Below are positions 12,898-23,739 of a stretch of 64,000 nucleotides of DNA, piece after piece. This stretch comes from Takakia lepidozioides (lineage: Eukaryota > Streptophyta > Takakiopsida > Takakiales > Takakiaceae), in NCBI GenBank assembly GCA_030704615.1, contig CM060734.1:56806042-56870041 (forward strand), given 5' to 3'. Position numbers and translations under genes: made by a program. The notes under the pieces were generated by a model. The model worked only from the letters and a program-made list of their open reading frames with translations, did not search any database and had not been told where the DNA came from. How positions within the stretch are numbered: the stretch's first letter is position 1; each line of letters opens with the position of its first letter.

Positions 12898-14726
12898 TGT
12901 CAAGTAATTTTACTACTAGTGTGAAGTTAGCTAGGAAATAGCTAGCTTTTATATATTGACATTTGGGATTGACCCAAGTGTCAATCCAGGGGCCAATACA
13001 TGTTTAGGCACTTGGCATTGTTATCTTCACGGTACATCGCGGTGGGCTCATCTTTCTCGAGTTGAGCCTCACCGCGTCTAGCTATGGCGCCGTAGTGTAG
13101 ATTCCCCATGGCGTGGGGTGCACTTGGCTCGACTTAATATATGAGTGATGTTTTCATGTGCAGGTATGTGAGTTTGAGAGAGCTTGTGTGCTTGTATCAT
13201 TCCTTTCTTTATCACTCGAGAAAAATCAGCTCGAGTCTGTGAGTACCAGGTTTGAGTTAGTTGTAGCACTTGTGTTTTCAGATCATGAGAAGCGGTTCAG
13301 CCTAGAGTGCAGGGATCCGTGCATGAGCCTATCCAAAGCGGATAGAGTGCAAAGGCGAACAGGTTGCAGGTTTGCAATGGATAGAGAGGCGGGTAGCCTA
13401 TGTTGAAGAGCGGCATTGCATAGCTCAACGCTATGGCAACCAAGTTTGGGCTTCTAGTATGAAGCGGAGGAGATGTTGGCCACGAGTGGGCGAACTGGTG
13501 GTCGTCTTCTTTAGTTGCAGGCCGAGTTAACGAGCTGCAGGAATGTGGGCTGCGCATGGGAAGCTAGCATGTTGCAGGTTGGAGATAATATGATCAGCTC
13601 CAAGTATGCATCAGTTGTTGCGAGGGGATGCATCGCAGCCCGTTGGGAGCTTCAGCTCCAAGCTCATGAAGAGATATGAATAAAGAGAGGCGGCTGGTCC
13701 CTCCTGTGTGCAAATAAGTGCACTTGTGAAGCATGTGTTGAGTTGAAGTTTCAATCTGAAACTCCAGTACTGTAAGGGCTCTTAGAATGACAAGAGTGGG
13801 GCTGGAAGGGCAGCAACTAGGCATCCTAGAGCCAGGGAATGTGCAGTAGAACTGCAGGTACACCAAGGTTGTAAAGGTGTGTATTGTCAGATTCATTTTT
13901 TGTGAGCTTCATGAAGAAATGGAGCTTGTTGGGCAGCATATAGCTTGCTTGTTGAGTTGGGGGGCACCTCTGGTGGGCCGCGAGCAGGTCTGGTGGCTTC
14001 GCAGTAGCCATAGCTCGTCGGTAGCAGGTGTAGTGTCGCAGCCCTTTGCCTTGAGGGCAGGGGGTCGGGACACAAGGGGGACTACCCCTGTGGTGGGGAC
14101 AGTGGCAACAATGAAGCACCCTTGAGTGCCTAAGGCACTCAAGGAGGCGGAGGCGCTCACTAGGTGGAGCCCCGCACACCGGGTTGCGGTGGGGGTATTT
14201 CCACGAGGGGTGGTGGTAGCTTAGTGGGTCTTAGTGGGGGTGGCATAGGACTCACCATGGGGCGGAGACCTTGTGGTGGGACTCATCACGGTCCAATGGG
14301 GCCGTGGTGGGTGGGCCAAGACTCACCGCGACTCATCACCGGGAATCGAGGGTCTTCGTGGTGGTTCGCCATAAAATGGCAGGATTGTTTGTGAAACCCC
14401 CGCGGACAGTCACAGAAGTATATATAGGGAGTAGTAACCCCGAGAACGGTGCAAGCCCGTTGGTGACCAAAAACTAGTGAGTAAGCATGCGAGCCGGAAA
14501 GCGACCAAGGTGAGGGGAGCTGTTCCGGACTACCATCAACCAAAGGGAATTTCCACTTGGCCCAAATTGAGAGAGGGTGTCGTGGAAGAGTAAAGGGGGA
14601 CCGTTACGTCCCGGTGAGCAGCCGAAGCTCCGAGTTGGCCCGGCGGCCAGTTTGGGAGTTAGGCGCGCGCATCAAAGCGAGTAATTATGACTTGAAGGGA
14701 AGCTTACCGAAATGAGGTGCGCGACA
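12898..14726 (+). mobile_element. 5' LTR of a Ty3/gypsy element
   Basis: The presumed LTR begins TGTCAAGTAATTTTAC at 12898 and ends GCGACA at 14726, giving TG...CA termini two bases before a primer-binding site. A TATA box (TATATATAG, about 14417) would place the transcription start near 14445, leaving about 280 bp of R-U5. The first 280 bp recur at 25944-26215 (+) and about 52431-52712 (inverted), and the 13300-13900 part recurs at about 26270-26900. No matching 3' LTR is seen, so the 1.83-kb length depends on the start being placed correctly. Confidence 0.6.
14417..14425 (+). promoter_or_regulatory. TATA box of the LTR promoter
   Basis: TATATATAG about 310 bp upstream of the primer-binding site is the expected place for the U3 promoter of the element. 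Position is approximate to a few bases. Confidence 0.4.
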
Positions 14727-14728
14727 CT

Positions 14729-14740
14729 TGGTATCAGAGC
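14729..14740 (+). other. Primer-binding site for initiator tRNA-Met
   Basis: TGGTATCAGAGC is the standard plant LTR-retrotransposon PBS complementary to the 3' end of initiator tRNA-Met. It starts two bases after the presumed LTR end (GCGACA) and precedes the gag start by about 40 bp. Confidence 0.85.
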
Positions 14741-14781
14741 TTAGAGTTCAGTACGCGATCATCCTTGGGATCGGCCTCATC

Positions 14782-16449
14782 ATGGGGTCGGGCAAGACAA
14801 AGCGAAAGCGGAACGGCCTGATAGATGATGATCCTAGTGAGCCCGGTGGAGGTGACATGTCACCGAAGCGACAATCGAAAGAGGCGATTCATGCTTCTGA
14901 GAGCGAGGCCGCACAAAGACGAGAGGAATTTTGGGAGTCGGAGTCCGAGGACCTTCCAGAGGCTCCGCCGGACCAACAGATGTCTCCCATGCCAGTAGCC
15001 CTTTGGGAAGGGTTGTTGGCGCAGTTTGGCAGGACGTTGAAAGACGTGTTGAAGGCGGCTAATGCCACTTCCACTAAGGCAAAGTTTAAGGTGAAGCCTA
15101 AGGAACCCGGCACCTTCGAGGGCATCCGAAATCGGAAAGCACTCAATACCTGGCTCTTGGAGCTGGAGCAGTACTTCCGGGCGGCCAAGTTGAGTGACGA
15201 GGATCGGGTGGAAGTGGCTCCCACCTATTTGAGGGGTTATGCTCAACAATGGTGGCAGAAATGTCTTCACGACCAAGGTCCAAACCCAAAAACCTTGAGT
15301 TGGAGCGGGTTCAAGGAACTTATGAAAATACAGTTTGTGCCCCTCAATGCGTCCTGGCTCGCCCGGGACAAGATGAGGAATTTGAAGCAAACGGATGATA
15401 TTCGGGGATATGTTCAGGCTTTCAATGTGATGTTGCTCAAAGTCACGGACATGGCGGAACCAGAAATGGTCTTCAACTTTGTGGCGAGACTAGCCCCATG
15501 GGCCAGGTGGAAGTTGGAGGAGAAGCCACCTAAGACTTTGAACGAGGCAATTGAAAGGGCCGAATGTTTCTCGGATGTCCCTAGGGGCGAAAGACAAGGC
15601 CGTACGGAGCTAAACCACAAGAAAACCCGGCGGGAGGGTGACTCCTTCCAACCGGAAAAGAAGTGGGATAAGCCACGCGGCGACAATGGCACGTGGAAAT
15701 CGAAGGGAGAGTCTTCACACGTCAAAGCGGCACTCGGTGCCCCGAAAAGAAAATCGGGTGTGGCGGCTTATGGCGGGCAGAAGGCGACCTTCGATGGAGT
15801 GTGCTTTAATTGCGGGGAGCCCGGGCACATGGCCAAGAAGTGCGCGAAACCCCGACAATTGAACATGACTCGGGCGACCATTGAGCTGTCTGAAGATACC
15901 ATCAGCCGCTTGGTGGAAGCAGTGGTCGCCAAGACTTGCAAGGTAGGCAACTACTCTTGTGAGTTATATCAGGAGACTGGCGCCCTGTGTAAAGGGAGTC
16001 AGTTAATGTTCGTGAGTGGGATAATTTCCGGAACTAACGTGTCGTTGTTGGTGGACACAAGAGTGTCGCACTCCTTCATGACACCGGCAATGGCACGGAA
16101 GCTGGGACTCCCGACAAGTGATGTGGGGGCCTTTATTGAGGTGCATTCTGCTAAAGGAGAACCACAATTGGCGACGAGGTTGGCGTTCGATGTTCCGCTT
16201 CAGCTCGGGAGTTGGGAGGGACGTGAGAACTTCACCATTTACGAGATCGATGGAATGGATCTCATTTTGGGGATGACCTTTTTGAGCAAATCCGGAGCGG
16301 TCATAGATGGCCGCAAGAGAATAATCACGCTACCGTGTGGGAATGGTGGCAAAGTTTTACGGGTATCGAAAACGCCCAACCGAGTGGGAGGACGACTAAA
16401 CCTGCTGTCAGCAAAGGAGTGGGCCGTGGAGGAGCCACACGAGAACTAG
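14782..16449 (+). pseudogene. Ty3/gypsy gag-protease
   Basis: Chosen ATG at 14782, the first after the PBS. Order: a charged N-terminus (KTKRKR), the retrotransposon gag fold (WLLELEQYFRAAK, then YLRGYAQQWWQ), a basic Glu/Lys-rich linker, a CCHC zinc knuckle (CFNCGEPGHMAKKC, near 15805), then a retropepsin-like domain. The protease active site reads VDTRVSHSFM where the family has D-T/S-G-A, so the glycine is replaced by arginine and proteolysis is probably lost. A TAG at 16447-16449 interrupts the frame before the RT segment. Gag would coat element RNA and bind it through the knuckle. Confidence 0.88.
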
Positions 16450-16452
16450 TTT

Positions 16453-16824
16453 TTGCTTTACGTGAGACAAGTGGAAGGAGAAGTTGATAGGGAGCCGAGC
16501 CCAGATTGGATCAAAGGGATCTTGGAGAAATATCAGGATGTGATGTCGGATGATTTATCAAGCGGCTTGCCACCGCGAAGAGGAGTTGACCACAAGATTG
16601 AGGTGATACCGGGATCGGAGCCGCCTGCCAAAGGGCCCTACCGGTTGAGCCACAGAGAGTTGGTCGAGCTGAAGGCTCAGCTCATGGATCTAATGTCAAA
16701 GGGGTACATCCGGCCGAGTAAGTCACCCTACGGAGCCCCAGTGTTATTCGCAGACAAGAAGGATAGGACGCTGCCACTACAACAGATTGCGGCTTTTATG
16801 ACTCCCATGGGTGCGCAGTCATGA
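16453..16824 (+). pseudogene. Ty3/gypsy reverse transcriptase, N-terminal fragment
   Basis: Same frame as gag-protease, separated only by the TAG. It shows the RT leader and first motifs: LPPRRGVDHKIEVIPG, GPYRLSHRELVELKAQ, GYIRPSKSPYGAPVLFADKK. Homology stops abruptly near 16770. Catalytic motifs (YxDD), RNase H and integrase are absent, so the element was truncated here by deletion or insertion. Confidence 0.85.
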
Positions 16825-16829
16825 CAGAT

Positions 16830-17245
16830 TTGTGGCAGAAATGTCATTTGCAGTCGTAAAATGCTTTTGAAGTCATAATGCAGGTCTGGGGAAGGCGTAT
16901 ATGCAATTGCATGGCTCCGGACTCTGCGCAACACAGGTCAAACATGTTTGACCACAAATATTGGCATGGCAGATATGACTACCAGTCACGGTCATGGCTA
17001 CACTGGAATGACGTGTGCATATTGCAAGATAGACATATGACTTCATGACTCTCACTCTAATGCATTCTGCCAGATCATCACATGGATGAATCACTACATG
17101 ACTACACGTGTCGACACATGCTTTTCTGGTTATATATATAATATATGAGTATTTATATTTTGAAAAAACGGAGACTCTGACCACTAGAATGAATTTAAAA
17201 AAAACCAAAAAAAAACAAAGTGCAAAAATATTTTTAAAAAAACAC
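16830..17245. other. AT-rich stretch, nothing recognised
   Basis: Sequence following the truncated gypsy element has alternating AT runs (TATATATAATATATGAG near 17135) and A-rich blocks, with no coding signal. Confidence 0.4.
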
Positions 17246-17430
17246 ATCGGCTGGTAAGTGCACAGTGTCTCGCCTAAGTGGTTTGGGGTTCAAACCCGTT
17301 GCCCTTATCCCGTGTGTGGGATTGTTCGTGACGGTATGTCTGGGCGTTGATCGTCCTGTAGGTCTTATGGCCCATAAATGAAGGCAGGTGAATTTTTCCC
17401 CTCCTCAAGGGCTTGTGGTTTCCTTTAAGG

Positions 17431-17459
<29 letters not shown>
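17246..17459 (+). mobile_element. tRNA-derived SINE with poly(A) tail
   Basis: An A-box-like start (CTGGTAAGTG) is followed by a B-box-like GGTTCAAACCC (about 17285-17300), spaced as in an internal RNA polymerase III promoter. The 3' body ends GGGCTTGTGGTTTCC and then a roughly 30-nt A run (about 17429-17459). This layout resembles the plant Au-SINE type; the family assignment is from memory. Confidence 0.6.
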
Positions 17460-17462
<3 letters not shown>

Positions 17463-17699
17463 AAAAGGGGCTTTTAGGGTTTACATAAAGGTTAAAAAAC
17501 TTAAAAAGTTGCCCATCACGGTAGCGTGAACAGACTTAGAGCGAGCGGGAGGGAGAGAGAGAGAGGGCTGGGACTTAGAGCGAGCGAGCGGGAGGGAGGA
17601 CAAACATGCATGGGAGGCCCGCAGTTGGAGCAACCTTCGCATCTGAAGCAAGCAACCCTAGAAATGCTAGGGTATGTGTGCGAGGAGGTTTCGGCTAGG

Positions 17700-18480
17700 A
17701 GCTCGCCGTTCTTGGGAGAGTCAGCTTCGTCTTAGCAGGTCGTGTTTCAATCTCTACCCGCTCGGCCCTGATTTTACAGCACGGAGCAGAGCTGGCATGA
17801 GTTTCTTAAATATCTTTCACGATGGTGGGACAACCGCAATCGCAAGGTGTGGCTTTTTCTTAGTGTACGATGTGAAGAAGTTTGTCCATCCTGCAAATGT
17901 GGGTTGTTGGCTCCTGTTAGTACCACGATTTGGTATTCTTCCTGATGTTTACAAGGTTCTTGGGAGAGTTAGCTTGGTCTTATCATGTCGTGTTTCAATC
18001 TCTGCTTGCTCAGCTGCTCCGTGGTGGTTCTCACTGACCAATCCGACATTACCTAACTACAGACACAAGCAGCACACACAAGAGGTCCTCTTGGGTTCAT
18101 GGTCAGTCAAATCCTCCATGGGTCATGACACAAGGTCGAGGACAATGTGGTGAGGGCACCTTCTTCTTCGACCTATTTCAGCCTATTTTGCCCTCTCATC
18201 AGACTCGGCCCTGAATTTGAATCATGGAGCAGAGCTAGCATGAGTTTTTTAAAGATCCTTCACGAGGGTGCGACAACCGCAATCGCAAGGTGTGGCTTTT
18301 TTTTAATGTACGATGTGAAGAAGTTTGTCCATCCTGCAAATGTGGGCTGTTGGCTCCTGTTAGTACCATGATTTGATATTCTTCCTGATGTTTACAAGGT
18401 TCTTGGGAGAGTCAGCTTGGTCTTAGCAGACCGTGTTTCAATGTCTGCCTGCTCAGCTGCACCGTGGTTTCGTGGTTCTA
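17700..18480. repeat. Direct duplication, about 270-bp units offset by 443 bp
   Basis: The block starting CTCGGCCCTGA at 17761 recurs at about 18204 with high identity (shared ACAACCGCAATCGCAAGG and TTTGTCCATCCTGCAAATG). A shorter piece (TCTTGGGAGAGT...GTCGTGTTTCAATCTCT) occurs three times, near 17709, 17960 and 18403. No coding potential is apparent. It abuts the palindromic satellite array and may be the edge of the copy 1 transposon. Confidence 0.75.
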
Positions 18481-18540
18481 AATCTCTATGTTTCAAGTCT
18501 CCAGGGACAATGGTTTTGGGACACATACCATACTAAAAAA

Positions 18541-20340
18541 ACTCACTTTGAGGATGGGCACAAACAGTGTGCAGTGTTGCACACTGTTTCGTGCTTCCAT
18601 ATAATTATGTTTGATGTGAAATTGACATAGCTGAGTAGGAGCAATTCTTGTCAAAAATGAACATTGAGGAGGAGCAGAAACAGTGTGCGGTGCCGCACAC
18701 TGTTTTTTGCTTCCATCTGACTGTGATTCAAGATTGACAGACAGAGCTGAGTGGCTACATTCCAGACACAAAAAAAACCCTTCTGAGGGCCACAAAGAGT
18801 ATGCGGCACCGCACACTGTTTCGTGTATCCAAATCTCTATGTTTGAAGTCTCCATGGACTTTGCTTATGGGACATCTAACATACTAAAAACCTCACATTG
18901 AGGATCCATGGGCACAAACAATGTGCGGTGCCACACACTGTTTCTTGCTTCCATTCCGGTGTTCTTCAGGTCTGTTGGGACAGGGGTTCACGGTTACCAT
19001 ATTCGTAAACATGTTAACCTATAGGCGTGGGGTTTCCTCACGTTATGTGAACAGTCACGATGTTCCAAAGAGTATTCATTGCAGGTCAACCCCAGAAAAA
19101 AATAAATAAATTGTGGTTTTCAGTCCGGGTATCGGTAGTTTAAGCCCTTGAAAAGTTATTTTCACACTGAGAAAAAAATCTAAAGATGACATTCCAGTCA
19201 GAAATTACATTGTTGAGTGTCTTACTCTGGGATATAAAAAAATCATTATGGAGGGGCTGGAAGGGCAGAAACAGTGTGCGGCACCGCACACTGTTTCGTG
19301 CTTCGAGTTCAGTAAGTTTCAAGACTGAGGGACACATCCAAGTGGCCAAGACTGACCACAAACTTTCACATTCCATAGAGTGTGAAGTGTGAAGGACAGA
19401 CCCAAGAGGCAACATTTCAATGAAAAGCAGAACATTCAAAAGTAGCTCAGACAGTGTGCGGTGCCGCACACTGTTTCCTAGTTTCAAATATCGTTGTTTG
19501 TGCCCGAGCTCAGTGGGATAATTATAAGCAAAAAAAAGAACACTGAATAGGAGCAGAAAGAGTGTGTTGTGCCGCACACTGTTTCGTGCTTCCAAATAAA
19601 GTTCTTTGATGCCTGATTGACAGACCTGAGTGGGAAATTTTTGAAGTAGAAAATGAACAATGCGAAGCCACTCTCATGTCATGCTGTTACACCAAAAAGG
19701 TGGGAAGGACATGAACTAATTGTTTCCTGATTCCATTAAAGTCTGCAATGACATAGTGGTGGGTCTTCCTCGTGAACAAAAAAAAACCTTCTAGAGGGGC
19801 ACAAACAGTGAGCGGTGCCGCACACTGTTTCGTGCTTCTAGTCCACTAAGTTTCAAGCCTTAGGGACAAATCCAAGTTGCTAAATTCCAACAAAAACTTG
19901 GATTGTTCAAATAGGTATGAAGCCTGGCGGACAGGGAGAAGTGGGTACAAAAATGAACATTGAAGAGGAGCAGAAACAGTGTGCGGTGCCGCACATTGTT
20001 TTTTGCTTCCATCTTACTGTTATTAGAGCCTGGCAGACAAAGCTCAGTGGCTACATTCCAGACAAAAAAAAACCCTTAAGAGGGCCACAAACAATGTGCA
20101 ATTTCGTGTTTCCAAATCTTTATGTTTGAAGTCTCCATGGACTATGCTTATGGGACACCTAGCATAGTGAAAACCTCACATTGAGGATGGGTACAAACAG
20201 TGTGCAGTGCCGATTACTGTTTCGTGCTTCCATTCCATTGTTCTTCAAGTCTGTTGGGACAGGGGTTCACGGTTACCATATTTGCAAAAGGGGTACTTTG
20301 ACGAGGGGCACACTGTTTTGTGCTGTTTCTTTAGGAGGCC
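18541..20340. repeat. Palindromic satellite array 1 (~117-bp units)
   Basis: About a dozen units with a hairpin core. The arms are CAGTGTGCGG and CCGCACACTG, usually extended by AAA and TTT. Cores lie near 18565, 18682, 18800, 18920, 19275, 19458, 19565, 19808, 19977, 20093, 20200 and 20315; neighbours are 117-119 bp apart where undamaged. The linker contains GTGCTTCCA after the core and an A-rich run before the next. Same family as the larger array at 29.6-32.5 kb, but more degenerate. It lies immediately downstream (minus direction) of the copy 1 minus-strand gene fragment. Confidence 0.9.
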
Positions 20341-20547
20341 GGCATCAATATCCTCTTCGGCGTCCGTCGACTCTCCCTTGGATGCAGTCTCCTCTTCTCC
20401 CTTTCTCGGCAGGATGGGGGGCTGTTGTTCCTCTTCAAAATCCTGCTCCTGCATCGCCAATCTTTCCTCATTGCCCTCTTTGTCTACTCTTTGCAATCTC
20501 ATTTTATCTCTCGCTCTCTTCCTGTCCCTAGTGCTGGTAAAGTACAA
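20327..20547 (-). pseudogene. Acidic minus-strand gene of the MULE-like element, copy 1 fragment
   Basis: Reads YFTSTRDRKRARDKMRL, then an acidic stretch (EEEQQPPILPRKGEEETAS) and EEDIDAGLLKKQ. It aligns with the copy 2 gene (complement of 32572-32943) but runs into satellite sequence right after KKQ, so the rest of that exon is gone. An in-frame TAG lies upstream of the YFTSTRD segment. Function unknown; a charged, probably disordered accessory protein of the element. Confidence 0.65.
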
Positions 20548-20599
20548 CGACTTCCTTCTCTTCTTCCTCCGCTAGAAACAAACGCTCCCCACACTGCCT

Positions 20600-21471
20600 C
20601 TAGAGCTCTCTAGTTTGACGTTTGCAACAACGGTTGCTTTGGCATTGTTTCCCGTATTTGGATGCGGGGGTCATCCATATGTGCAAACGGAATTCATCCA
20701 TTTTTCCGCCTCTCAATCACCCAAAAAACAGAAAGGTGGCACTTCAATTGCCGTTCCGTCAACTTGTGGCTTATGTCAGATGTACTTCGCCGGCTACCAG
20801 TATACGCATGGCTGTTTGCATTCATGGAAAAGAGAAGTGCCGTAAAAATCTATCGCAAATCAAATTTTAAAGGGGACTTGCACATTGGCAATAATTGTGA
20901 TGCTTCACATATGCATCCACATATGTTGTACTGCCTATCCTACGATTTACATTTCACCGACGCCGGCGCAATACAGTGATTTCGGTATAAAACTTGGTGT
21001 TGGCGATCGTAATGTGTGTGCACCTTCGTACGGAGTGTCCTTCTGAGTGTCAGTGTTGTGTTGTACTCTTCTGATGCAATGCAACAAAGTTGATTCGGGG
21101 TTTCCTGTTTATTGGACTCATGGGGCTATCGTCGTCTTTCCAGAATGGATGGCTTTAGATTCTGTGCAGGGTTTGCTTTTCATCCAAAGACAATATGGCT
21201 TCTTGTAGCTTCTTATCTTTGAAGTCAAATTTTCCAGTTGGTATCTCTCAGTGTGGTAGACTGCGGAGTTCGGTGCAGACTTCCGCCGTGCATGTCATCC
21301 TTTCAGAAAATTGTAAACCCCGAAATCCGTTGCTTATATCACCTATAGTCATTGGGGTTGTGCTACCCTTGTGCACCTCAGTTCATTTGAGGTGGATCCC
21401 CTCACGAAAATTACGGGCTACCACTTCGGGGGGTCCTTTGTGAATCGTAACTTTTGTTCCGTCTAGGAAAC
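20600..21471. promoter_or_regulatory. Divergent promoter region of transposon copy 1
   Basis: Non-coding stretch between the two divergent genes, homologous to 32944-33693 in copy 2 (both contain CTCTAGAGCTCTC and AGTTTGACGTTTGCAACAA). Shared sequence between two diverged copies suggests it held both promoters. No TATA box is assigned. Confidence 0.45.
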
Positions 21472-23735
21472 ATGTCCAAGGAGGGAGACACACTCCCTCA
21501 ATTTCATTCCAATGCAGGTAGTCTTCCGCTGATTGCAACTGCAGATGAGGATGGGTTTGCAGTTGTTCATGAGGATGAGCTGGTTACAGTATTCCCACTG
21601 GAATTGGGATCTCTGCTTGTGCAAAAAGAGGTGTATGACGAGGATGGGAATTTGGATTTTGGGCACTTGCAGAAACCGTTGGTTGACGAGTGTGGGAGGA
21701 AGTAGAGAGGTATCCCAGGTAGATATCGGGTCCTTGGAAAGAGAGAAGACAATCAGGAGGTTGAATAGTTACCCCTGGCACTGCAGCATCGGTCGTGCAG
21801 CAGAATGACACAATGCAACTGAAACAAGAGGTGAGCACATCCACGACATTCGTGACTCTTTCAGACTCGTCTTCGGAGGATGTTTATGAGATTCCTCCAC
21901 CAGTCCAGATTCCATTCTCGGATGATGAAAAATTACAGGAGATAACGAGTGTCATTCCAAAATTGAAAGCCCTTGCATGGGTGCCTGGGTGCAAGAGCGA
22001 GCTGCATTTTGTTGATTGGGAGTCCCTTTGGATGCAGTAGGTTCAATATGGGCCAGCAGAGTTTGATAGGGACATTTTGTTTGAGCTCAACCCTCCCACG
22101 TCTTCCACTGGACTTGTTGGGCTTCTGCAGGGCATGGACAAGAAACATGACGGACGCCCTTCGTGTAGGACAAAAACATCGAACATCCACAACGACATTG
22201 GATTGAAATTTCAAAGATCAGTTGGCATTGGACATTGCAAGTGCTTGAATAGTTCTTGCCCTCGCCTGATAAACAACTCTAAACCAAATGAAAGTGAGTG
22301 GGAAGGGGTGCCCCTGAATCCTTTCACACCAAGGCTTGCCCCTCCCAAGACCAATACTTTTGTGTGCAGGTTCTGCAAACTTGCCCCGTCCCGTGTTTCT
22401 GTGTGCCACTCTCGTATGTACCAGGTGGCACACCGGTGCAAGACAATGACTCGCGCCTGCATTCATATGGGTACACACGAGCATCCTGTTTCGAAGGGAA
22501 GTTGCAGGGATAGTGTTGACATCGCTAGAAATCTTCTGAAGCAAGAGTTCCACAATGCCCCGTGTGCCACGCCTTCTGCTATAGCGCTTGCAGCTAGCAA
22601 GGCATTCCTGGAAAAACACATACTGGGTGAAGGGGATGAGACACAACCAATGCTGGATGCAGATTCGCTTAATGCAGTGATGGACCATTTCTTCGTGTTG
22701 AGCTCTCTCAATATTCGAAACCAGGTGAATGCACTCAGAATGGGCACAAGTAGTACAGGATTCATGGACAACATTATGGACCTCAAACGGAGGAGTCAAT
22801 ATGACTTCATTCAAGACTGTGTCTTCCCTGGCCAAGACTCGTCCAAGGTGTATTTGTTCAAGATGTCCACATAGTGGGCAGAGACAGTGGTGTGAGCATT
22901 GTCCGCCGAATGCAATCTGGAGGAGATTTGGCAAAATGTTGGATAATGTTTGATCACTACAAACGGGTGAAGGGTTGGACAACCATGGCGTGCCATGTGT
23001 ACGATCCAGTGTACCAGCGTGTGCTCTCCATAGCAATTTGTGATATGTAGTCGAAGGACACTGAATCCCAGATGCTGATGTGGAATTCTCTCCTGGCCGT
23101 TAATGGATTGCATAACACAAATTTTGCGGGGTTTATGGCTAATAGTGCACAGGCAAATTTCAATGCATTGCCGCGGGTCTTTGGATTGGGAGATCCTAAA
23201 GTACCAATGGAAAATAGGGAGCGCACATGCCTCTTCCATTGGAGTCAATCTCTAGATAGACATACAAAGCGCTGCATTTGACCTGACCTTCAATTGGAGC
23301 ACAAAAGGCTCTGTCTCAAGTACAAAAATCCCACCACAATGGGAGAGGCTAAGAGCATTTACCAAGCAATCCGGGCTTAGTGGTTCTCCTCTGGTGCTAC
23401 TACTGGGATCTAGCTGAAGGAGTTGGAGGACTGGTTGGAGTTCTGGCACTTCAGGTACAGGCAGTGGGGAGCTTTCATGACGATGGTAAGCCTCTTCGAT
23501 CCCAAAAACACAAATTTTCACTTGACATCATGCATGTTCCAATTCCTCTGGGGTTGTTGGATTGTCGTTTGCAGAACCTCTGTCATTTCCTTTCGTTCCT
23601 CACATTTGCGTGCATTGCCTCCTTCAGGACATGGGCGTGACTTGTATGTTGTCACTGCAGATGACATGGTACGGGCACTTACACAACAAACTAGATAACG
23701 AAATTTCCTGATGGGACGGGGCGGAGGCTGTAGAT
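21472..23735 (+). pseudogene. MULE-like transposase, copy 1
   Basis: Starts MSKEGDTLPQFHSN at 21472. An acidic N-terminal region (DEDGFAVVHEDELVTVFPLE) and a Ser-rich stretch (TFVTLSDSSSEDV) precede a Cys/His-rich zinc-binding region at about 22220-22500 (CKCLNSSC, CRFC, HRCKTMTRACIH, HEHPVSKG). The RNase H-like core follows: YDPVYQRVLSIAICDM, GFMANSAQANFN and CLFHWSQSLDRHTK. Copies 2 and 3 read GFMADSAQ, so the second catalytic Asp is Asn here. Further lesions include a TAG after WMQ (about 22038), a 2-bp insertion after FKMST (about 22872), and a TAG where copy 2 has CAG (about 23048). Non-functional. Confidence 0.82.
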
Positions 23736-23739
23736 GCAT

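Noticed and set aside
14729-14740. A tRNA gene at the TGGTATCAGAGC sequence
   Set aside because: Only the 12-nt complement of the tRNA 3' end is present, at the exact place of a retrotransposon primer-binding site; no cloverleaf.
20600-21470. Short plus frames in the divergent promoter of copy 1
   Set aside because: Three overlapping frames in the same interval, none conserved in copy 2; treated as non-coding.
22218-23036. Long minus-strand frames opposite the transposase (also 34098-34754)
   Set aside because: Antisense shadows of the transposase gene. The peptides contain no domain and the plus frames have clear homology among three copies.
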